Source: Bradyrhizobium iriomotense
Lineage (GTDB): Bacteria > Pseudomonadota > Alphaproteobacteria > Rhizobiales > Xanthobacteraceae
Assembly (NCBI RefSeq): GCF_018129405.1
Contig: NZ_JAFCLP010000016.1
Span: 62,001 to 126,000 of the forward strand
Length of the DNA: 64,000 nucleotides
Direction: 5' to 3'
The position numbers and the translations under genes were made by a program. Below, one piece after another: positions 1 through 9,427 of the stretch; the stretch's first letter is position 1; the number at the start of each line of letters is the position of its first letter. The notes under the pieces were generated by a model, which saw nothing but the letters and a program-made list of their open reading frames with translations, did no database searches and was not told the DNA's origin.

Positions 1-2742
1 GTCGGCGGCCGTGCGCTCGACATCCTCATTTTCCTGGCCGAGCGGCCCGGTGAAGTCGTCGACAAGAGAGAGCTGGTCAAGCGCATCTGGGCCGACGTCA
101 ATGTCGACGAGGGCAGCCTGCGCTTCCATGTCGCAGCGCTGCGCAAAGCGCTCGGCGATACCGGCAAGTCGGCGCGCTACATCGTCAACGTGCCTGGCCG
201 CGGCTATTGCTTCGTCGCCTCGCTCGCCCCGCCGGCCTCGCCCGCCGCGCAGCCGACCATCGATATCCTGCCTCCCCGCGCCCTCCCCGCGCCGCTCTCG
301 AAAATGGTCGGACGGGAGGAGGTCGTCGAAAAGATATCGAACGGCCTCTCGCTGCATCGCTTCATGACGCTGGTCGGCCCGGGCGGCATCGGCAAGACGG
401 CCGTCGCCATCGCTGTCGGGCATCGCCGCTCCCAGGATTTTCGCGGGCGCGTCTTCTTCGTCGACTTCGGCCCGCTCCGGGATGCCAGCCACGTCGCAAC
501 CACCATTGCCTCCGCGCTCGGCCTGACCATCAGCGCGGAGAATCCGACGCCGGCCCTGCTGACGTTTCTCAAGGTCGGCCCGGCCCTGCTGATCCTCGAC
601 AGCTGCGAACATGTGCTGGACAATCTGGCCCCGCTGGTCGAGCACATCGTTCGCGAGGCGCCGCAGCTTCGCGTTCTCGCAACCACCCGCGAATCGTTCC
701 GGAGCGAAGGCGAGCGTATCTTCCGACTGTTCCCGCTGGATTGTCCGCCCGAGCGCGAAGGACTCGATGTCGCCGAGGTCCTCGCCTATCCCGCCGCCCA
801 GCTCTTCGTCGAGCGCATCGCGCAGAGCTCCGGCCCGTTCCAGCTCAGTGCGGACGAAGCGCCGCTGGTCGCGAGCATTTGCCGGCGCCTCGACGGCATT
901 GCGCTGGCGATCGAGCTCGCGGCGGGGCGGGTCAATGCCTACGGCATCGCCGGCACCGCATCGCTGCTCGACAGCCGCTTCTCGCTGCAATGGCGCGGCC
1001 GGCGCACGGCCGTGCCGCGGCACCAGACCCTCGCCGCCGCACTCGACTGGAGCTACGACCTGCTGCCTGCGGCCGAGAGCGCGACCCTGCGCCGGCTGTC
1101 GGTGTTCGCCGGGCCTTTCGCCCCGGAGGCGGCTGCCGCGGTTGCATCCGGTGACGGCCTCAGCGCATCGGAAACGTTGGAGGCCATCGACAGCCTGGTC
1201 ACCAAGTCGCTGATCTCGCCGTCGGGCTCGCGGACGCTGCGCTATCGCCTGCTCGACACGACGCGCGCCTACGCGCATGGAAAGCTCAGCGCCCTCGGCG
1301 AAACCAGGCAGTTCGCACGCCGCCATGCCGAGCATTTCCGCGATTTCTTCGCCCACGCTGAGGCCGACACGTCGACGCCGCTGCCTGAATGGCTCGGCAT
1401 CTACGGCGCGGAGCTGGACAATGTGCGCGCAGCGCTCGACTGGGCTTTCGCGCCCGACGGCGACGCCGAGCTGGGAATCGCGCTGACGGCGGCCGCGGTT
1501 ACGCTGTGGGTGCGGCTGTCCCTGTTCGCCGAATGCCGCGAGCGAAGCAGGACGGCACTGGCGGCGCTCGGCGACACCGGCGACGACCGTATCCGCATGC
1601 AGCTCCTGTCGGCACTCGGCTGGTCGCTGATGTATGGCGAAGGCCGCGCGCGCGAGGCGCGCCCGATCCTGGAGACGACGCTCGAGCTCGCCGACAGGCT
1701 CGACGACAAGGATTTCCGGCTGCGCGCGCTGTGGGGCCTGTGCATCGACCAGTTCAACAACGGACAGTTCGGCAAGGCCCGTACGTTCGCCGATCGTTTT
1801 GCGAACGCGGCGGCGAACTCTCCCGACCGGACCGACGTGATGCTGGGCGACCGGCTCACGGCCGTCGCCCTGCACTATCTCGGCGACCAGAATGACGCGC
1901 GCCTGCGCATCGACCGTGTGCATGCGTCGCTGCATGTGCTGGCGGAGAAGCCGAAGATCTTCCCGCTCGACCTGAGAATATCCACGCAATATTTCCGCGC
2001 CCGCATCCTGTGGCTGCAGGGTTTTGCCGACCAGGCCCAGGCGCTCGCCGCCAGAAACATCGAGGAGGGCCGCGCCAACGGCCACGCCCTGACCTTCTGC
2101 AGCGTGCTGGGGCAGGCCGCCTGCCCGATCGCCTTCTGGGCCGGCGATTTCGACGCTGCGGAACGCCACGGCACCGAGCTGCTCGAGCACACCGAGCGGC
2201 ACGCGATCCGGGTGTGGGGACTGTGGGCGCGGGCCTTCAATGCGGCGGTCACCGCCAGGCGCGGCGACGTCGCGAGCGGCCTGCCGCTGCTGCGCGAGGA
2301 GCTCAACCGCGCCGGCGATGCCCGCTTCCTGCCGCGCTTCCTTCCGCTTCTCGGCGAGCTTGCGGCCTGCTTTGGCGAGGCCGACCAGCTCGACCGCGGC
2401 CTCGACGTGATCGAGGACGTCTTGACCCGCTGCCACGACCGGCAGGAGCTCTGGTATCTGCCGGAGCTGACCCGCATCAAGGGAGAATTGATGCACAGGA
2501 GCGCGAAGCATTCGAGCAATGCCGAAGCGCTCTTTCGCGAGGCCATGGGCATCGCGGCCCAGCAGGGGGCGCGCTTCTGGGAGCTGCGCTGCGCGACCAG
2601 CCTCGCGCGGCTGATGGGCGAGGCCGGCCAGAGCGCAGACGCTCTGGCCGTTCTGGAGAACGTCTCCGGATCGTTCACGGAGGGTGCCGAGATCGCCGAC
2701 ATGCGCACCGCGCGCGAATTGATGGCGCAACTGCGGAACTGA
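1..2742 (+). CDS. OmpR-type winged-helix / STAND-ATPase / TPR regulator, copy 1 (5' end outside window)
   Basis: This is a large one-component regulator; the frame is open from the first base, so the start lies upstream. By alignment with the paralogue at 5746 about 33 N-terminal residues are missing. Visible residues 1-70 are an OmpR/PhoB-type DNA-binding domain ending in NVPGRGYCF. A P-loop NTPase follows, with Walker A GPGGIGKT at visible residues 126-133 (bases 376-399) and a Walker B-like LLILDS. The C-terminal ~450 residues are helical and Ala/Leu-rich, as in TPR arrays. The architecture matches predicted ATPases fused to a CadC-like DNA-binding domain; no membrane segment is seen. The protein is probably a signal-gated transcription factor in the cytoplasm. 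The target is unknown. It converges tightly on msrA. Confidence 0.88.
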   Translation, partial: VGGRALDILIFLAERPGEVVDKRELVKRIWADVNVDEGSLRFHVAALRKALGDTGKSARYIVNVPGRGYCFVASLAPPASPAAQPTIDILPPRALPAPLSKMVGREEVVEKISNGLSLHRFMTLVGPGGIGKTAVAIAVGHRRSQDFRGRVFFVDFGPLRDASHVATTIASALGLTISAENPTPALLTFLKVGPALLILDSCEHVLDNLAPLVEHIVREAPQLRVLATTRESFRSEGERIFRLFPLDCPPEREGLDVAEVLAYPAAQLFVERIAQSSGPFQLSADEAPLVASICRRLDGIALAIELAAGRVNAYGIAGTASLLDSRFSLQWRGRRTAVPRHQTLAAALDWSYDLLPAAESATLRRLSVFAGPFAPEAAAAVASGDGLSASETLEAIDSLVTKSLISPSGSRTLRYRLLDTTRAYAHGKLSALGETRQFARRHAEHFRDFFAHAEADTSTPLPEWLGIYGAELDNVRAALDWAFAPDGDAELGIALTAAAVTLWVRLSLFAECRERSRTALAALGDTGDDRIRMQLLSALGWSLMYGEGRAREARPILETTLELADRLDDKDFRLRALWGLCIDQFNNGQFGKARTFADRFANAAANSPDRTDVMLGDRLTAVALHYLGDQNDARLRIDRVHASLHVLAEKPKIFPLDLRISTQYFRARILWLQGFADQAQALAARNIEEGRANGHALTFCSVLGQAACPIAFWAGDFDAAERHGTELLEHTERHAIRVWGLWARAFNAAVTARRGDVASGLPLLREELNRAGDARFLPRFLPLLGELAACFGEADQLDRGLDVIEDVLTRCHDRQELWYLPELTRIKGELMHRSAKHSSNAEALFREAMGIAAQQGARFWELRCATSLARLMGEAGQSADALAVLENVSGSFTEGAEIADMRTARELMAQLRN

Positions 2743-2749
2743 TCGCGCG

Positions 2750-3265
2750 CTAGCCTCCCACCGCCGCCGCGCGGCGCGGCAGCTTCCAATCCGGTCGGAT
2801 GAAGTGACAGGTGTACCCGTCGGGATAGCGCTCGAGATAATCCTGATGCTCAGGCTCGGCTTCCCAGAACTCGCCTGCGGGCGTGATCTCGGTGACCACC
2901 TTGCCGGGCCACAGGCCCGAAGCCTCGACGTCGGCGATGGTGTCTTCGGCAATCCGCTTCTGCTCGTCGCTGGTGTAGAAGATCGCGGAACGGTAGCTCG
3001 TGCCGAGATCATTGCCCTGACGGTTGAGCGTGGTCGGGTCGTGGATCTGGAAGAAGAACTCCAGCATGGTCCGGAAACTCGTCTTCGCGGGATTGAAGAT
3101 GATTTCGATGGCTTCGGCGTGGCCTTCATGATTGCGGTAGGTGGCGTTCTTCACGTGGCCACCGGTGTAGCCGACGCGGGTGGAGATCACGCCCGGCTGC
3201 TTGCGGATGAGATCCTGCATGCCCCAGAAGCAGCCTCCAGCCAAAACTGCGCGCTCAGTCGTCAT
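2750..3265 (-). CDS. msrA: peptide-methionine (S)-S-oxide reductase MsrA
   Basis: MsrA reduces the S epimer of methionine sulfoxide in oxidised proteins using thioredoxin. The 171-residue length is normal for the short cytosolic form. The family signature GCFWGMQ near the N terminus carries the catalytic Cys at residue 12, and [12 protein letters not shown] lies near the C terminus. A GGGAG ribosome site sits about 7 bases before the ATG. It is convergent with the regulator gene ending at 2742 and is followed upstream by osmC on the same strand, so this is a small oxidative-repair neighbourhood. Function is assigned with high confidence from motifs. Confidence 0.96.
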   Translation of the reverse strand: MTTERAVLAGGCFWGMQDLIRKQPGVISTRVGYTGGHVKNATYRNHEGHAEAIEIIFNPAKTSFRTMLEFFFQIHDPTTLNRQGNDLGTSYRSAIFYTSDEQKRIAEDTIADVEASGLWPGKVVTEITPAGEFWEAEPEHQDYLERYPDGYTCHFIRPDWKLPRRAAAVGG

Positions 3266-3391
3266 CTGTCCGCTCCCAATTGATCGCTCCGTCCGTTCTG
3301 CATCCGCCGCATCATATGCCTTCGGCCGCCCGGCCGAAAGCCGCGCGTGTCCACCCGGTTCCTAGAACCGGATGGACATTAAAACGCGCCT

Positions 3392-3814
3392 CTAGCCCAA
3401 TTTAGCGTCGAGCGTGATCGCGGCGTTGAGTACTTTCGACACCGGGCAATTCTTCTCGGCTTCGCCCGCGATCTTGGCGAAACCTGCTTCGTCGAGGTTC
3501 GGCACTTTTGCGCGCAAGGTGAGCGCCGACTTGCTGATCTTGAAACCCTTGCCCTCGGGCTCGAGCGTGACGGCTGCTTCCGTCGAAAGCTCGTCCGGCG
3601 TGAAGCCTGCGAGCTGCAGGCCGAAGGCGAGCGCCATGGTGAAGCAGCCGGCATGGGCCGCGGCGATCAATTCCTCGGGATTGGTGCCTTTCTCGTTCTC
3701 GAAGCGGGTCTTGAACGAATAGGGCGTCCCGGCAAGCACGCCGGATTCGCTCGACAAATGGCCCGCGCCATCGCGACCGGTGCCCTTCCAGACTGCTGTT
3801 GCCTTGCGGATCAT
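3392..3814 (-). CDS. osmC: OsmC-family peroxiredoxin
   Basis: OsmC/Ohr-type thiol peroxidase of 140 residues that reduces organic hydroperoxides. The two redox cysteines are present: Cys57 in AAHAGCFTM, preceded by the PEE segment, and Cys123 in EKNCPVSK. The N terminus (KATAVWKGTGRDGAG) and the SESGVLAGTPYSF segment resemble OsmC more than Ohr. The start is supported by an AAGGAG site 8 bases upstream of the ATG. It lies between msrA and the glyoxalase-fold gene, all leftward. OsmC versus Ohr specificity is inferred from overall resemblance. Confidence 0.92.
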   Translation of the reverse strand: MIRKATAVWKGTGRDGAGHLSSESGVLAGTPYSFKTRFENEKGTNPEELIAAAHAGCFTMALAFGLQLAGFTPDELSTEAAVTLEPEGKGFKISKSALTLRAKVPNLDEAGFAKIAGEAEKNCPVSKVLNAAITLDAKLG

Positions 3815-4026
3815 CTCAGTTCTCCTTGTTTGTTTTCAAGCACCGGCGCTCCGTACCGGTGGAAGGCGACATCGGCGTGACCGCCTGCCGTGCTCCCAAC
3901 CGGTCGAGCGCTGCAGCGGTTCCGTCAGGTCCCGATCTGCCCACGTGGAAGCCGAGCCGGCTCGCGACATCGACGAGGTACTTCGTCTCGGCGATGGCCT
4001 CGTTGTCGAACGAGAATGCAGTTGCT

Positions 4027-4716
4027 TCAGGATGGCATCTCCTGGCCGGCCTGCTCGCGCACGATGTAGTCGGCATACCAGTCCGCCCAGTTCTCGTCGT
4101 GACCGCCGGTGCGCTTCTCGTGCTCGCCATGCGCCACTGAGGCGCGGCGCAGCGCCGCGGCGAGATCCGTTTGCGATGCGAATGTCGTGTCGTCTGCCGC
4201 GATGCGTCCGGGCAGCCGTGTCGTGACCTCCTGGAACAGCCAGCCATTGCCGTCGGGATCGCTGAACGAGGCGAATGAGCTGTAGCTGCCGCGCTTCGGG
4301 TCAGCGCCGCTGACCCTGACGCTGCCGAAGAGGTATGGCTCATCGGGTCCTGCATGAACGTCGCCGGCACCGTGGAAGGATTCGCTGACGGCAATGCCGC
4401 GGTCGAGCAGATCCTTCCGCGCGGCCTCGAGATCAGAGACGATCAGATACAGACCTCGCGCCGAGCCTGGCGCGGCCGCCGTGACGTTCCGGCCGAAGAT
4501 CACCGAACAGGCAGAGCCCGGCGACGTGAACTGGATCACGCGCCACTCATCGCCTGAGGCGAAATCGGCGTCCAGTCGCCAGCCGAGGCGCGCGTAGAAC
4601 GTCTTGGCGCGGTCGACATCGGACACCGGAATGACGACGACTTCGAGCTTCATATCAACGTTGCGCGATGTCGAAGGCTTGGACGTAGCGTCGCGGTCGA
4701 TTTCGAGTGTGGTCAT
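4027..4716 (-). CDS. VOC (glyoxalase/bleomycin-resistance fold) family protein
   Basis: A 229-residue protein whose first ~140 residues form one VOC unit: MKLEVVVIPVSDVDRAKTFY opens the first beta-alpha-beta-beta-beta module and FSDPDGNGWLFQE closes the second. The last ~85 residues are a charged helical tail (about LPGRIAADDTTFASQ to the end) with no recognised catalytic motif. VOC proteins are metal-dependent lyases or dioxygenases, or binding proteins; the substrate here cannot be inferred. The ATG at 4716 has GGGAG 7 bases upstream, so the 21 residues before MKLEV are probably translated. It starts 34 bases after the histidine kinase gene on the same strand, so the two may be co-transcribed. 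Confidence 0.85.
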   Translation of the reverse strand: MTTLEIDRDATSKPSTSRNVDMKLEVVVIPVSDVDRAKTFYARLGWRLDADFASGDEWRVIQFTSPGSACSVIFGRNVTAAAPGSARGLYLIVSDLEAARKDLLDRGIAVSESFHGAGDVHAGPDEPYLFGSVRVSGADPKRGSYSSFASFSDPDGNGWLFQEVTTRLPGRIAADDTTFASQTDLAAALRRASVAHGEHEKRTGGHDENWADWYADYIVREQAGQEMPS

Positions 4717-4750
4717 GTCAAACTCCCGTGGTGTGAGTTGAGGCGATCCT

Positions 4751-5416
4751 TCAAGCGGCTGGCGTCACGATGGTCACGCGCGTGCCGCCCTGCCCAGCCT
4801 CGCCATGCAGCCGCGCGTGGATGCTGCGGGCGAGCCCTTCGAGGATTCGACTGCCGGTGCCCTGGAGCGGAGCGGTCGCGCCAATGCCGTTGTCGGCCAC
4901 CGTGCAAACCCAGGCGCCGTCGCGTCGCGCGACGTCGATGCGGATCAGGGCACCATTCTTGTTCGGGAAGGCGTGCTTTGCCGCATTCGTGACCAGCTCC
5001 GTCAGCATCAACGCGAGCCGATGACATTGAGATGCCGGCAGCACGCCGCCTTCGACTGCGGCCTCGCAGCGGATGCCCGCCGGCTCCAGCACCGCCTCGG
5101 AGAGCGCCCCGCACAGATTTTCGAAGAAAGGCGCGACGGAGACCGCCGAGGGATCGTCGTTGTCGGACAACAGCTGATAGAGCCTGCCGAAGGCGACGAT
5201 GCGCCGCTCGAACCGATCTACCGCCAGCGACACGTCTCGGGTGCCGGCCCGCGTGAAGTCGCGGCGAACTGACGCACCCAGCAGCGTCAGCGTGTTCTTC
5301 ATGCGGTGATGGGATTCCCGCAGCACGAGCTCCCAATCACGCGACCGATCGTCGAGACCTGCGACAAATTGCGATCGAACGGCACTGCCGTTCGGCATCG
5401 AGCCGATGGCGGACAT
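4751..5416 (-). CDS. HisKA_2/HWE-type sensor histidine kinase without an input domain
   Basis: A 221-residue cytosolic histidine kinase. The phosphoacceptor region ESHHRMKNTL lies at residues 34-43 (likely His37), the N box ELVTNAAKHAF at 140-150 and the G1 box DNGIG at 175-179. It has only a short N-terminal stub: no PAS, GAF or membrane segment. The HRMKN signature places it in the HisKA_2/HWE group common in rhizobia. No response regulator is adjacent, so the partner is unknown. It may take its signal from another protein or act on the general stress response, as some HWE kinases do; that is inference. Confidence 0.88.
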   Translation of the reverse strand: MSAIGSMPNGSAVRSQFVAGLDDRSRDWELVLRESHHRMKNTLTLLGASVRRDFTRAGTRDVSLAVDRFERRIVAFGRLYQLLSDNDDPSAVSVAPFFENLCGALSEAVLEPAGIRCEAAVEGGVLPASQCHRLALMLTELVTNAAKHAFPNKNGALIRIDVARRDGAWVCTVADNGIGATAPLQGTGSRILEGLARSIHARLHGEAGQGGTRVTIVTPAA

Positions 5417-5745
5417 GATGGCCTCTCCGTTGCAACAGGATCTAACTCGAAGGCTATACTGGATGCGTCGCCCGCGATTTGCCCGTTAGACGTTGCAAGA
5501 TTCTGTTATGATCGCGGCATCGCAAGCCTGCAGCGGAGGCTGTCGTCACGACGGTCAAGTACACTGACGAATTGTCGCGGGCCGCGTCGTAAGCCGCTCG
5601 CGCTTAAGCAAAATTTGCGACGGTTATTCCCTGGAGGCTGCGGCGATCGCCACGCCATTTCGCCACTTTCGAGCAGTTTACTCGCAATGTCGTTCTGCTA
5701 GACCAAAGTTGCAGACAGCAGCCTTTTCACTGGAACCATTGGCTC
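5417..5745. other. 329-base divergent intergenic region
   Basis: This stretch separates the leftward kinase gene from the rightward regulator starting at 5746 and should hold both promoters. I see no coding frame with a ribosome site and no convincing hairpin. A single TCTAACTC near 5441 resembles the CTAA repeats found at 8646 and 10469 but is not repeated at a 10-base period here. Confidence 0.5.
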
Positions 5746-8601
5746 GTGCCGGACACTAACGACCAGGATTCGTCCATTTCCTTCGGACCATTCCGGCTGT
5801 TTGCAAAGTCGCGGCTGCTGGAGAAGGACGGCGTCCCGCTTCATCTCGGCGGCCGCGCACTCGACATCCTGATTTTTCTTGCCGAACGCGCCGGCGAGGT
5901 CGTGGACAAGCGGGAGTTGATCAAGCAGGTGTGGTCCGACGTGAACGTCGACGAAGGCAGCCTGCGCTTCCACATCACGACGCTGCGCAAGGTCTTGAAT
6001 GACAAGGCCCTGGGCGATGCCGGCGAAGGATCGCGCTACGTCGTCAACGTTCCCGGACGCGGCTACTGCTTCGCTGCCCCGCTGCCCCGCCCCGCTGCTT
6101 CGGACGGCCGGGCCAGCCCTGTCGCTTCGCCCCACGCGCTGCCGTCGCCGCTTGCGCGCATGATCGGTCGGGACGACGCCGTCGAGAAGATTTCCGCCGA
6201 GCTCGCCCTTCATCGCTTCGTCACCATCGTCGGCCCCGGCGGGATCGGCAAGACCTCGGTCGCAATCGCCGTCGCGCATCGCGAGCTGGAGGCCTTCCAC
6301 GGCCAGGTGTGCTTCGTCGATTTCGGCGCGCTCACGGATGCCCGCCTCGTTCCCGGAACGATCGCCGCCGCTCTCGGCTTGACGGTCAATTCCGACGACC
6401 CGATGCCGGGCCTGCTGACCTTCCTGCGCAGCCGGCGCACGCTGCTGGTGTTCGACAGCTGCGAGCACATCCTCGACGAGCTCGCGCCCGTGGCCGAGCG
6501 CCTCGTCCAGGATGCAAGCGAGCTGCACGTTCTCGCCACCAGCCGCGAATCCTTTCGCAGCGAAGGCGAGCGCGTGCATCGGCTGTTTCCACTGGAGAGT
6601 CCGCCGGAGCGCGACGGGCTCGGCATCGCCGACATCCTTGCCTATCCCGCAAGCCAACTCTTCGTGGAACGCATTGCCGAGAGCCTGAGCGAGTTCGAGC
6701 TCAGCGAGGAGGACGCGCCGCTCGTCGCCGAAATCTGCCGGCGGCTGGACGGCATCGCGCTCGCGATCGAGCTCGCGGCCGGGCGCGTCAATGCCTATGG
6801 CATCGCCGGGACCGCCTCGCTGCTCGACAGCCGCTTCTCGTTGCTATGGCGGGGACGGCGCACGGCGATTCCGCGGCACCAGACCTTAAGCGCCGCGCTC
6901 GCCTGGAGCTATGATTTGCTCCCCGCAGCCGAAAGCGCGACGCTGCGCGGATTGTCGGTGTTCGTCGGGCCGTTCACGCTGGAAGCCGCGCTGGCCGTCG
7001 CGGCTTGCCAGGGCATCGGCGAATCCGAGGCGGTCGAGGCGATCTCGAACCTGCTCTCCAAATCACTGATCGCAACCTCGCCTGCGGAGCGGCGGCTGCG
7101 CTATCGTCTGCTCGACACCACCCGCACCTTTGTCGGCGACAAGCTCGTTGCGAACGGGGAAGCGGACCGCGTCGCGCGCGCACACGCCGAATATTTCCGC
7201 GATCTCCTGCGCGACATCGCGCTCAAATCCTCTGGGCTGCAGACGGCGGGCGGTTTCCTGCCCTATGCGGACCATTTGCCCAATGTCCGGGCCGCGCTGA
7301 CCTGGAGCTTCTCGGACAGTGGTGACCGGGCGCTCGGCGTCGATCTCGCAGCCTCGGCCGCCCAGTTCTTCCTCGAGCTGACCCTGCTGACGGAGTGTTT
7401 TCGCTGGACGCAGCAAGCGCTGACCGCTTCCGATACCGGCACGTTGGACGCTCGCCAGGAGATGGCGCTGCAGGCCGCGCTCGGCGTCTCCGTGATGTTC
7501 ACGCAAGGCAATACGGAGGCGGTCCGCTCCGCTTTCACGCGCAGCCTCCAGCTTGCCCGCGAGCTCCAGGACCTGCACTGGCAGCTCTGGCTGCTGCGCG
7601 GCCTGCACATCTACCTGACCAGGGTCGGAGATTTCCACGGCGCGCTCGGCACCGGCGTCGATGGCGAGAGTGTTGCGCGCAAGCTGAACGATCCCGCTGC
7701 CACGCTGAACGTGGAATGGATGCTCGGCGTCGCGCATCATCTGATCGGCAACCAGGACAAGGCCGTGCAGTTCTGCGAGAGCGCGATGGTGCACAATCCC
7801 GGCTCGCAGCGGCTGAATATCGGACATCTCGGCTATGACGACCGCATCGTCGCGCTGGTGGCGCTGGCGCGCGGGCTGTGGCTCACCGGGCGGCCCGATC
7901 GCGCGATCGAGGCGGCCAGATACACGGTTCGCGAGGCCGAGCTGCTCGAACAGCCGCTCACGCTCGGCATTTCCCTGATCTGGACCATCTACGTCTTTCT
8001 CTGGGTCGGCGACTGGGCCAATGCGGAAACCTTGATAGAGCGGCTGATCGATCATTCGGCGCGGCACTTCCTCGGTCCCTATCACGCGGTCGGGATCGGC
8101 CAGAAAGGCGAGCTGCTGCTGCGCCGCGGCGACCTTGCCGGCGGCATCGAACATCTGCGACGCAGCCAGGCCACGCTCTATGCGACGCGGCACCGGATCA
8201 TGACGACGGTGTTTGCGACGGCGCTCGCGGAGGGTCTCGCAGCGCAGAACCAGACCGGCGAGGCCTTGCGCACGATCAATGAGGCCATCGGCCAGATTCC
8301 CGATCACGGCGAATCCTTCGACATGCCGGAGATGCTCAGGGTCAAGGGCGATATTCTCGCCCGCTCGGGCAACGCGGCGGAAGCCGAAAGCTGCTTGCGC
8401 AAATCGCTCGATCTGTCGCGCCGGCAATGCGCGCTCGGCTGGGAGCTTCGCGGCGCGATCAGCCTCGGCCGCATCTGGCACCAGGAAGGAAAAGCCCGCG
8501 ACGCACGCGACCTGCTCGCCCCGCTCGTCGCGCGCTACCACGAGGGCCTCCAAACCCGCGATCTCGTCGCCGCCGGGGAGCTCCTGGGCGCGCTGAATTG
8601 A
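5746..8601 (+). CDS. OmpR-type winged-helix / STAND-ATPase / TPR regulator, copy 2
   Basis: A 951-residue regulator and full-length paralogue of the gene at 1-2742. Residues ~10-108 are an OmpR/PhoB-type winged helix ending NVPGRGYCFA. Residues ~140-430 are a STAND-like ATPase with Walker A GPGGIGKT at 163-170, Walker B-like LLVFDS at 232-237, and the conserved IALAIELAAGRVNAYGIAG block. The rest is a TPR-like helical array. GTG at 5746 is the only start that keeps the complete DNA-binding domain; its ribosome site is weak. Such proteins usually bind DNA in a nucleotide- or partner-dependent way. Identity to copy 1 is high in the ATPase and lower in the C-terminal array, which suggests duplicated regulators with different inputs. 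Targets are unknown; see the phased repeats downstream. Confidence 0.92.
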   Translation: MPDTNDQDSSISFGPFRLFAKSRLLEKDGVPLHLGGRALDILIFLAERAGEVVDKRELIKQVWSDVNVDEGSLRFHITTLRKVLNDKALGDAGEGSRYVVNVPGRGYCFAAPLPRPAASDGRASPVASPHALPSPLARMIGRDDAVEKISAELALHRFVTIVGPGGIGKTSVAIAVAHRELEAFHGQVCFVDFGALTDARLVPGTIAAALGLTVNSDDPMPGLLTFLRSRRTLLVFDSCEHILDELAPVAERLVQDASELHVLATSRESFRSEGERVHRLFPLESPPERDGLGIADILAYPASQLFVERIAESLSEFELSEEDAPLVAEICRRLDGIALAIELAAGRVNAYGIAGTASLLDSRFSLLWRGRRTAIPRHQTLSAALAWSYDLLPAAESATLRGLSVFVGPFTLEAALAVAACQGIGESEAVEAISNLLSKSLIATSPAERRLRYRLLDTTRTFVGDKLVANGEADRVARAHAEYFRDLLRDIALKSSGLQTAGGFLPYADHLPNVRAALTWSFSDSGDRALGVDLAASAAQFFLELTLLTECFRWTQQALTASDTGTLDARQEMALQAALGVSVMFTQGNTEAVRSAFTRSLQLARELQDLHWQLWLLRGLHIYLTRVGDFHGALGTGVDGESVARKLNDPAATLNVEWMLGVAHHLIGNQDKAVQFCESAMVHNPGSQRLNIGHLGYDDRIVALVALARGLWLTGRPDRAIEAARYTVREAELLEQPLTLGISLIWTIYVFLWVGDWANAETLIERLIDHSARHFLGPYHAVGIGQKGELLLRRGDLAGGIEHLRRSQATLYATRHRIMTTVFATALAEGLAAQNQTGEALRTINEAIGQIPDHGESFDMPEMLRVKGDILARSGNAAEAESCLRKSLDLSRRQCALGWELRGAISLGRIWHQEGKARDARDLLAPLVARYHEGLQTRDLVAAGELLGALN

Positions 8602-8633
8602 GAGCATCTTCAACGGGATACAATCATCCTGCC

Positions 8634-8663
8634 CGCTCGCAACTCCTAACAACTTCTAACACG
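8634..8663. promoter_or_regulatory. 10-base-phased CTAA direct repeats upstream of the 8720 gene
   Basis: TCCTAACAAC (8644-8653) is followed at once by TTCTAACACG (8654-8663), so CTAA occurs at 8646 and 8656, exactly 10 bases apart. A weaker decade, CGCTCGCAAC, precedes them. OmpR-family winged helices bind head-to-tail repeats at about one helical turn, and the gene just upstream encodes such a domain. A similar array lies at 10469. The binding role is inferred. Confidence 0.45.
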
Positions 8664-8719
8664 CCAAGCCGCAAGCGCCCCGCCATGGTGGTGGCGCTTC
8701 ACGGTGAATATGGCGCGAC

Positions 8720-9427
8720 ATGGCTCTTCTCGACGACGTAATCGATGCCAGCGGCGGTCTGGCGCGCTGGAACAGTTTGAACCGGTTCACGCTCCATTTG
8801 TCCGTCGGCGGAACGCTGTTCGCAAGCGCCGGACATGCCAGGGAATTCAAGGATGTGACCGCGGAAGGCTCGACCCGGACGCAATCCGTCCGGTTCACCG
8901 GCATCACCGGCGGGGAATACTCGGGCTCCTTTCAACCGGACGCGATCACGATCGAAAGCCCCGATGGCGAGGTGCTGCGGACCTGGGGCAATCCAAACCT
9001 GGCATTCCCCGAGGCCGGCTCTGCTGCGCTCGCGGACGAGCTGCACCTCGTCTTCTTCTGCGGCGTCGCGATCTGGAATTATCTGACCAATCCATTCCTG
9101 CTCGCCCGTCCCGATGTCGTGCTGGAGGAACTGCCGCCGTGGCAGGAGAACGCCGAAACCTGGCGGCGGCTGCGCGCGCAATTTCCCCCGAGCCTGATCA
9201 CGCTCGCGCCCGATCAGATCTTCTATTTCGATGAGAACGCGCTGCAACGGCGGACGGATCACGATCTCTTCGGGATGAAGGTCGCTCACTACTCCTGGGC
9301 CCATGACAGTTTCGGCGGCATCGTGGTGCCGACGCTGCGGCGAGCGCAGACGTTGCAGCCTGACGGAACGGTGATCGCAAAGCCCGTGCTGATGGATGTC
9401 GAGATTTTTGATGCCGTCTTCGAGTAA
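8720..9427 (+). CDS. uncharacterised protein (235 aa) paired with an alpha/beta hydrolase
   Basis: I do not recognise the family. The 235-residue product has no signal peptide or membrane segment. It opens with LLDDVIDASGGLARWNSLNR and has several Trp-rich segments (TWGNPNLAF, VAIWNYLTNPFLL). Its beta-rich character suggests a lipocalin-like or START-like binding fold, but that is a guess. The end overlaps the hydrolase start at 9396 in another frame, which implies translational coupling and a shared role. The ATG has only a weak purine stretch upstream. The CTAA repeats at 8644-8663 lie about 60 bases upstream. Confidence 0.72.
   Translation: MALLDDVIDASGGLARWNSLNRFTLHLSVGGTLFASAGHAREFKDVTAEGSTRTQSVRFTGITGGEYSGSFQPDAITIESPDGEVLRTWGNPNLAFPEAGSAALADELHLVFFCGVAIWNYLTNPFLLARPDVVLEELPPWQENAETWRRLRAQFPPSLITLAPDQIFYFDENALQRRTDHDLFGMKVAHYSWAHDSFGGIVVPTLRRAQTLQPDGTVIAKPVLMDVEIFDAVFE

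Noticed and set aside
3816-4026. Leftward frame continuing past the VOC gene (FSFDNEAIAETKYLVDVASR and on)
   Set aside because: The segment looks somewhat protein-like and might be a decayed gene remnant, but it lacks its own start and ribosome site, and I recognise no family. A similarity search of this 65-residue stretch would decide.
5436-5460. TCTAACTC motif upstream of the 5746 regulator as autoregulatory site
   Set aside because: Only one CTAA is present and no second copy lies at a 10-base offset, so it does not match the arrays at 8646 and 10469.
7063-8652. Leftward open frame of 529 codons
   Set aside because: It lies opposite the TPR-like half of the regulator at 5746 and has no start signal or domain.
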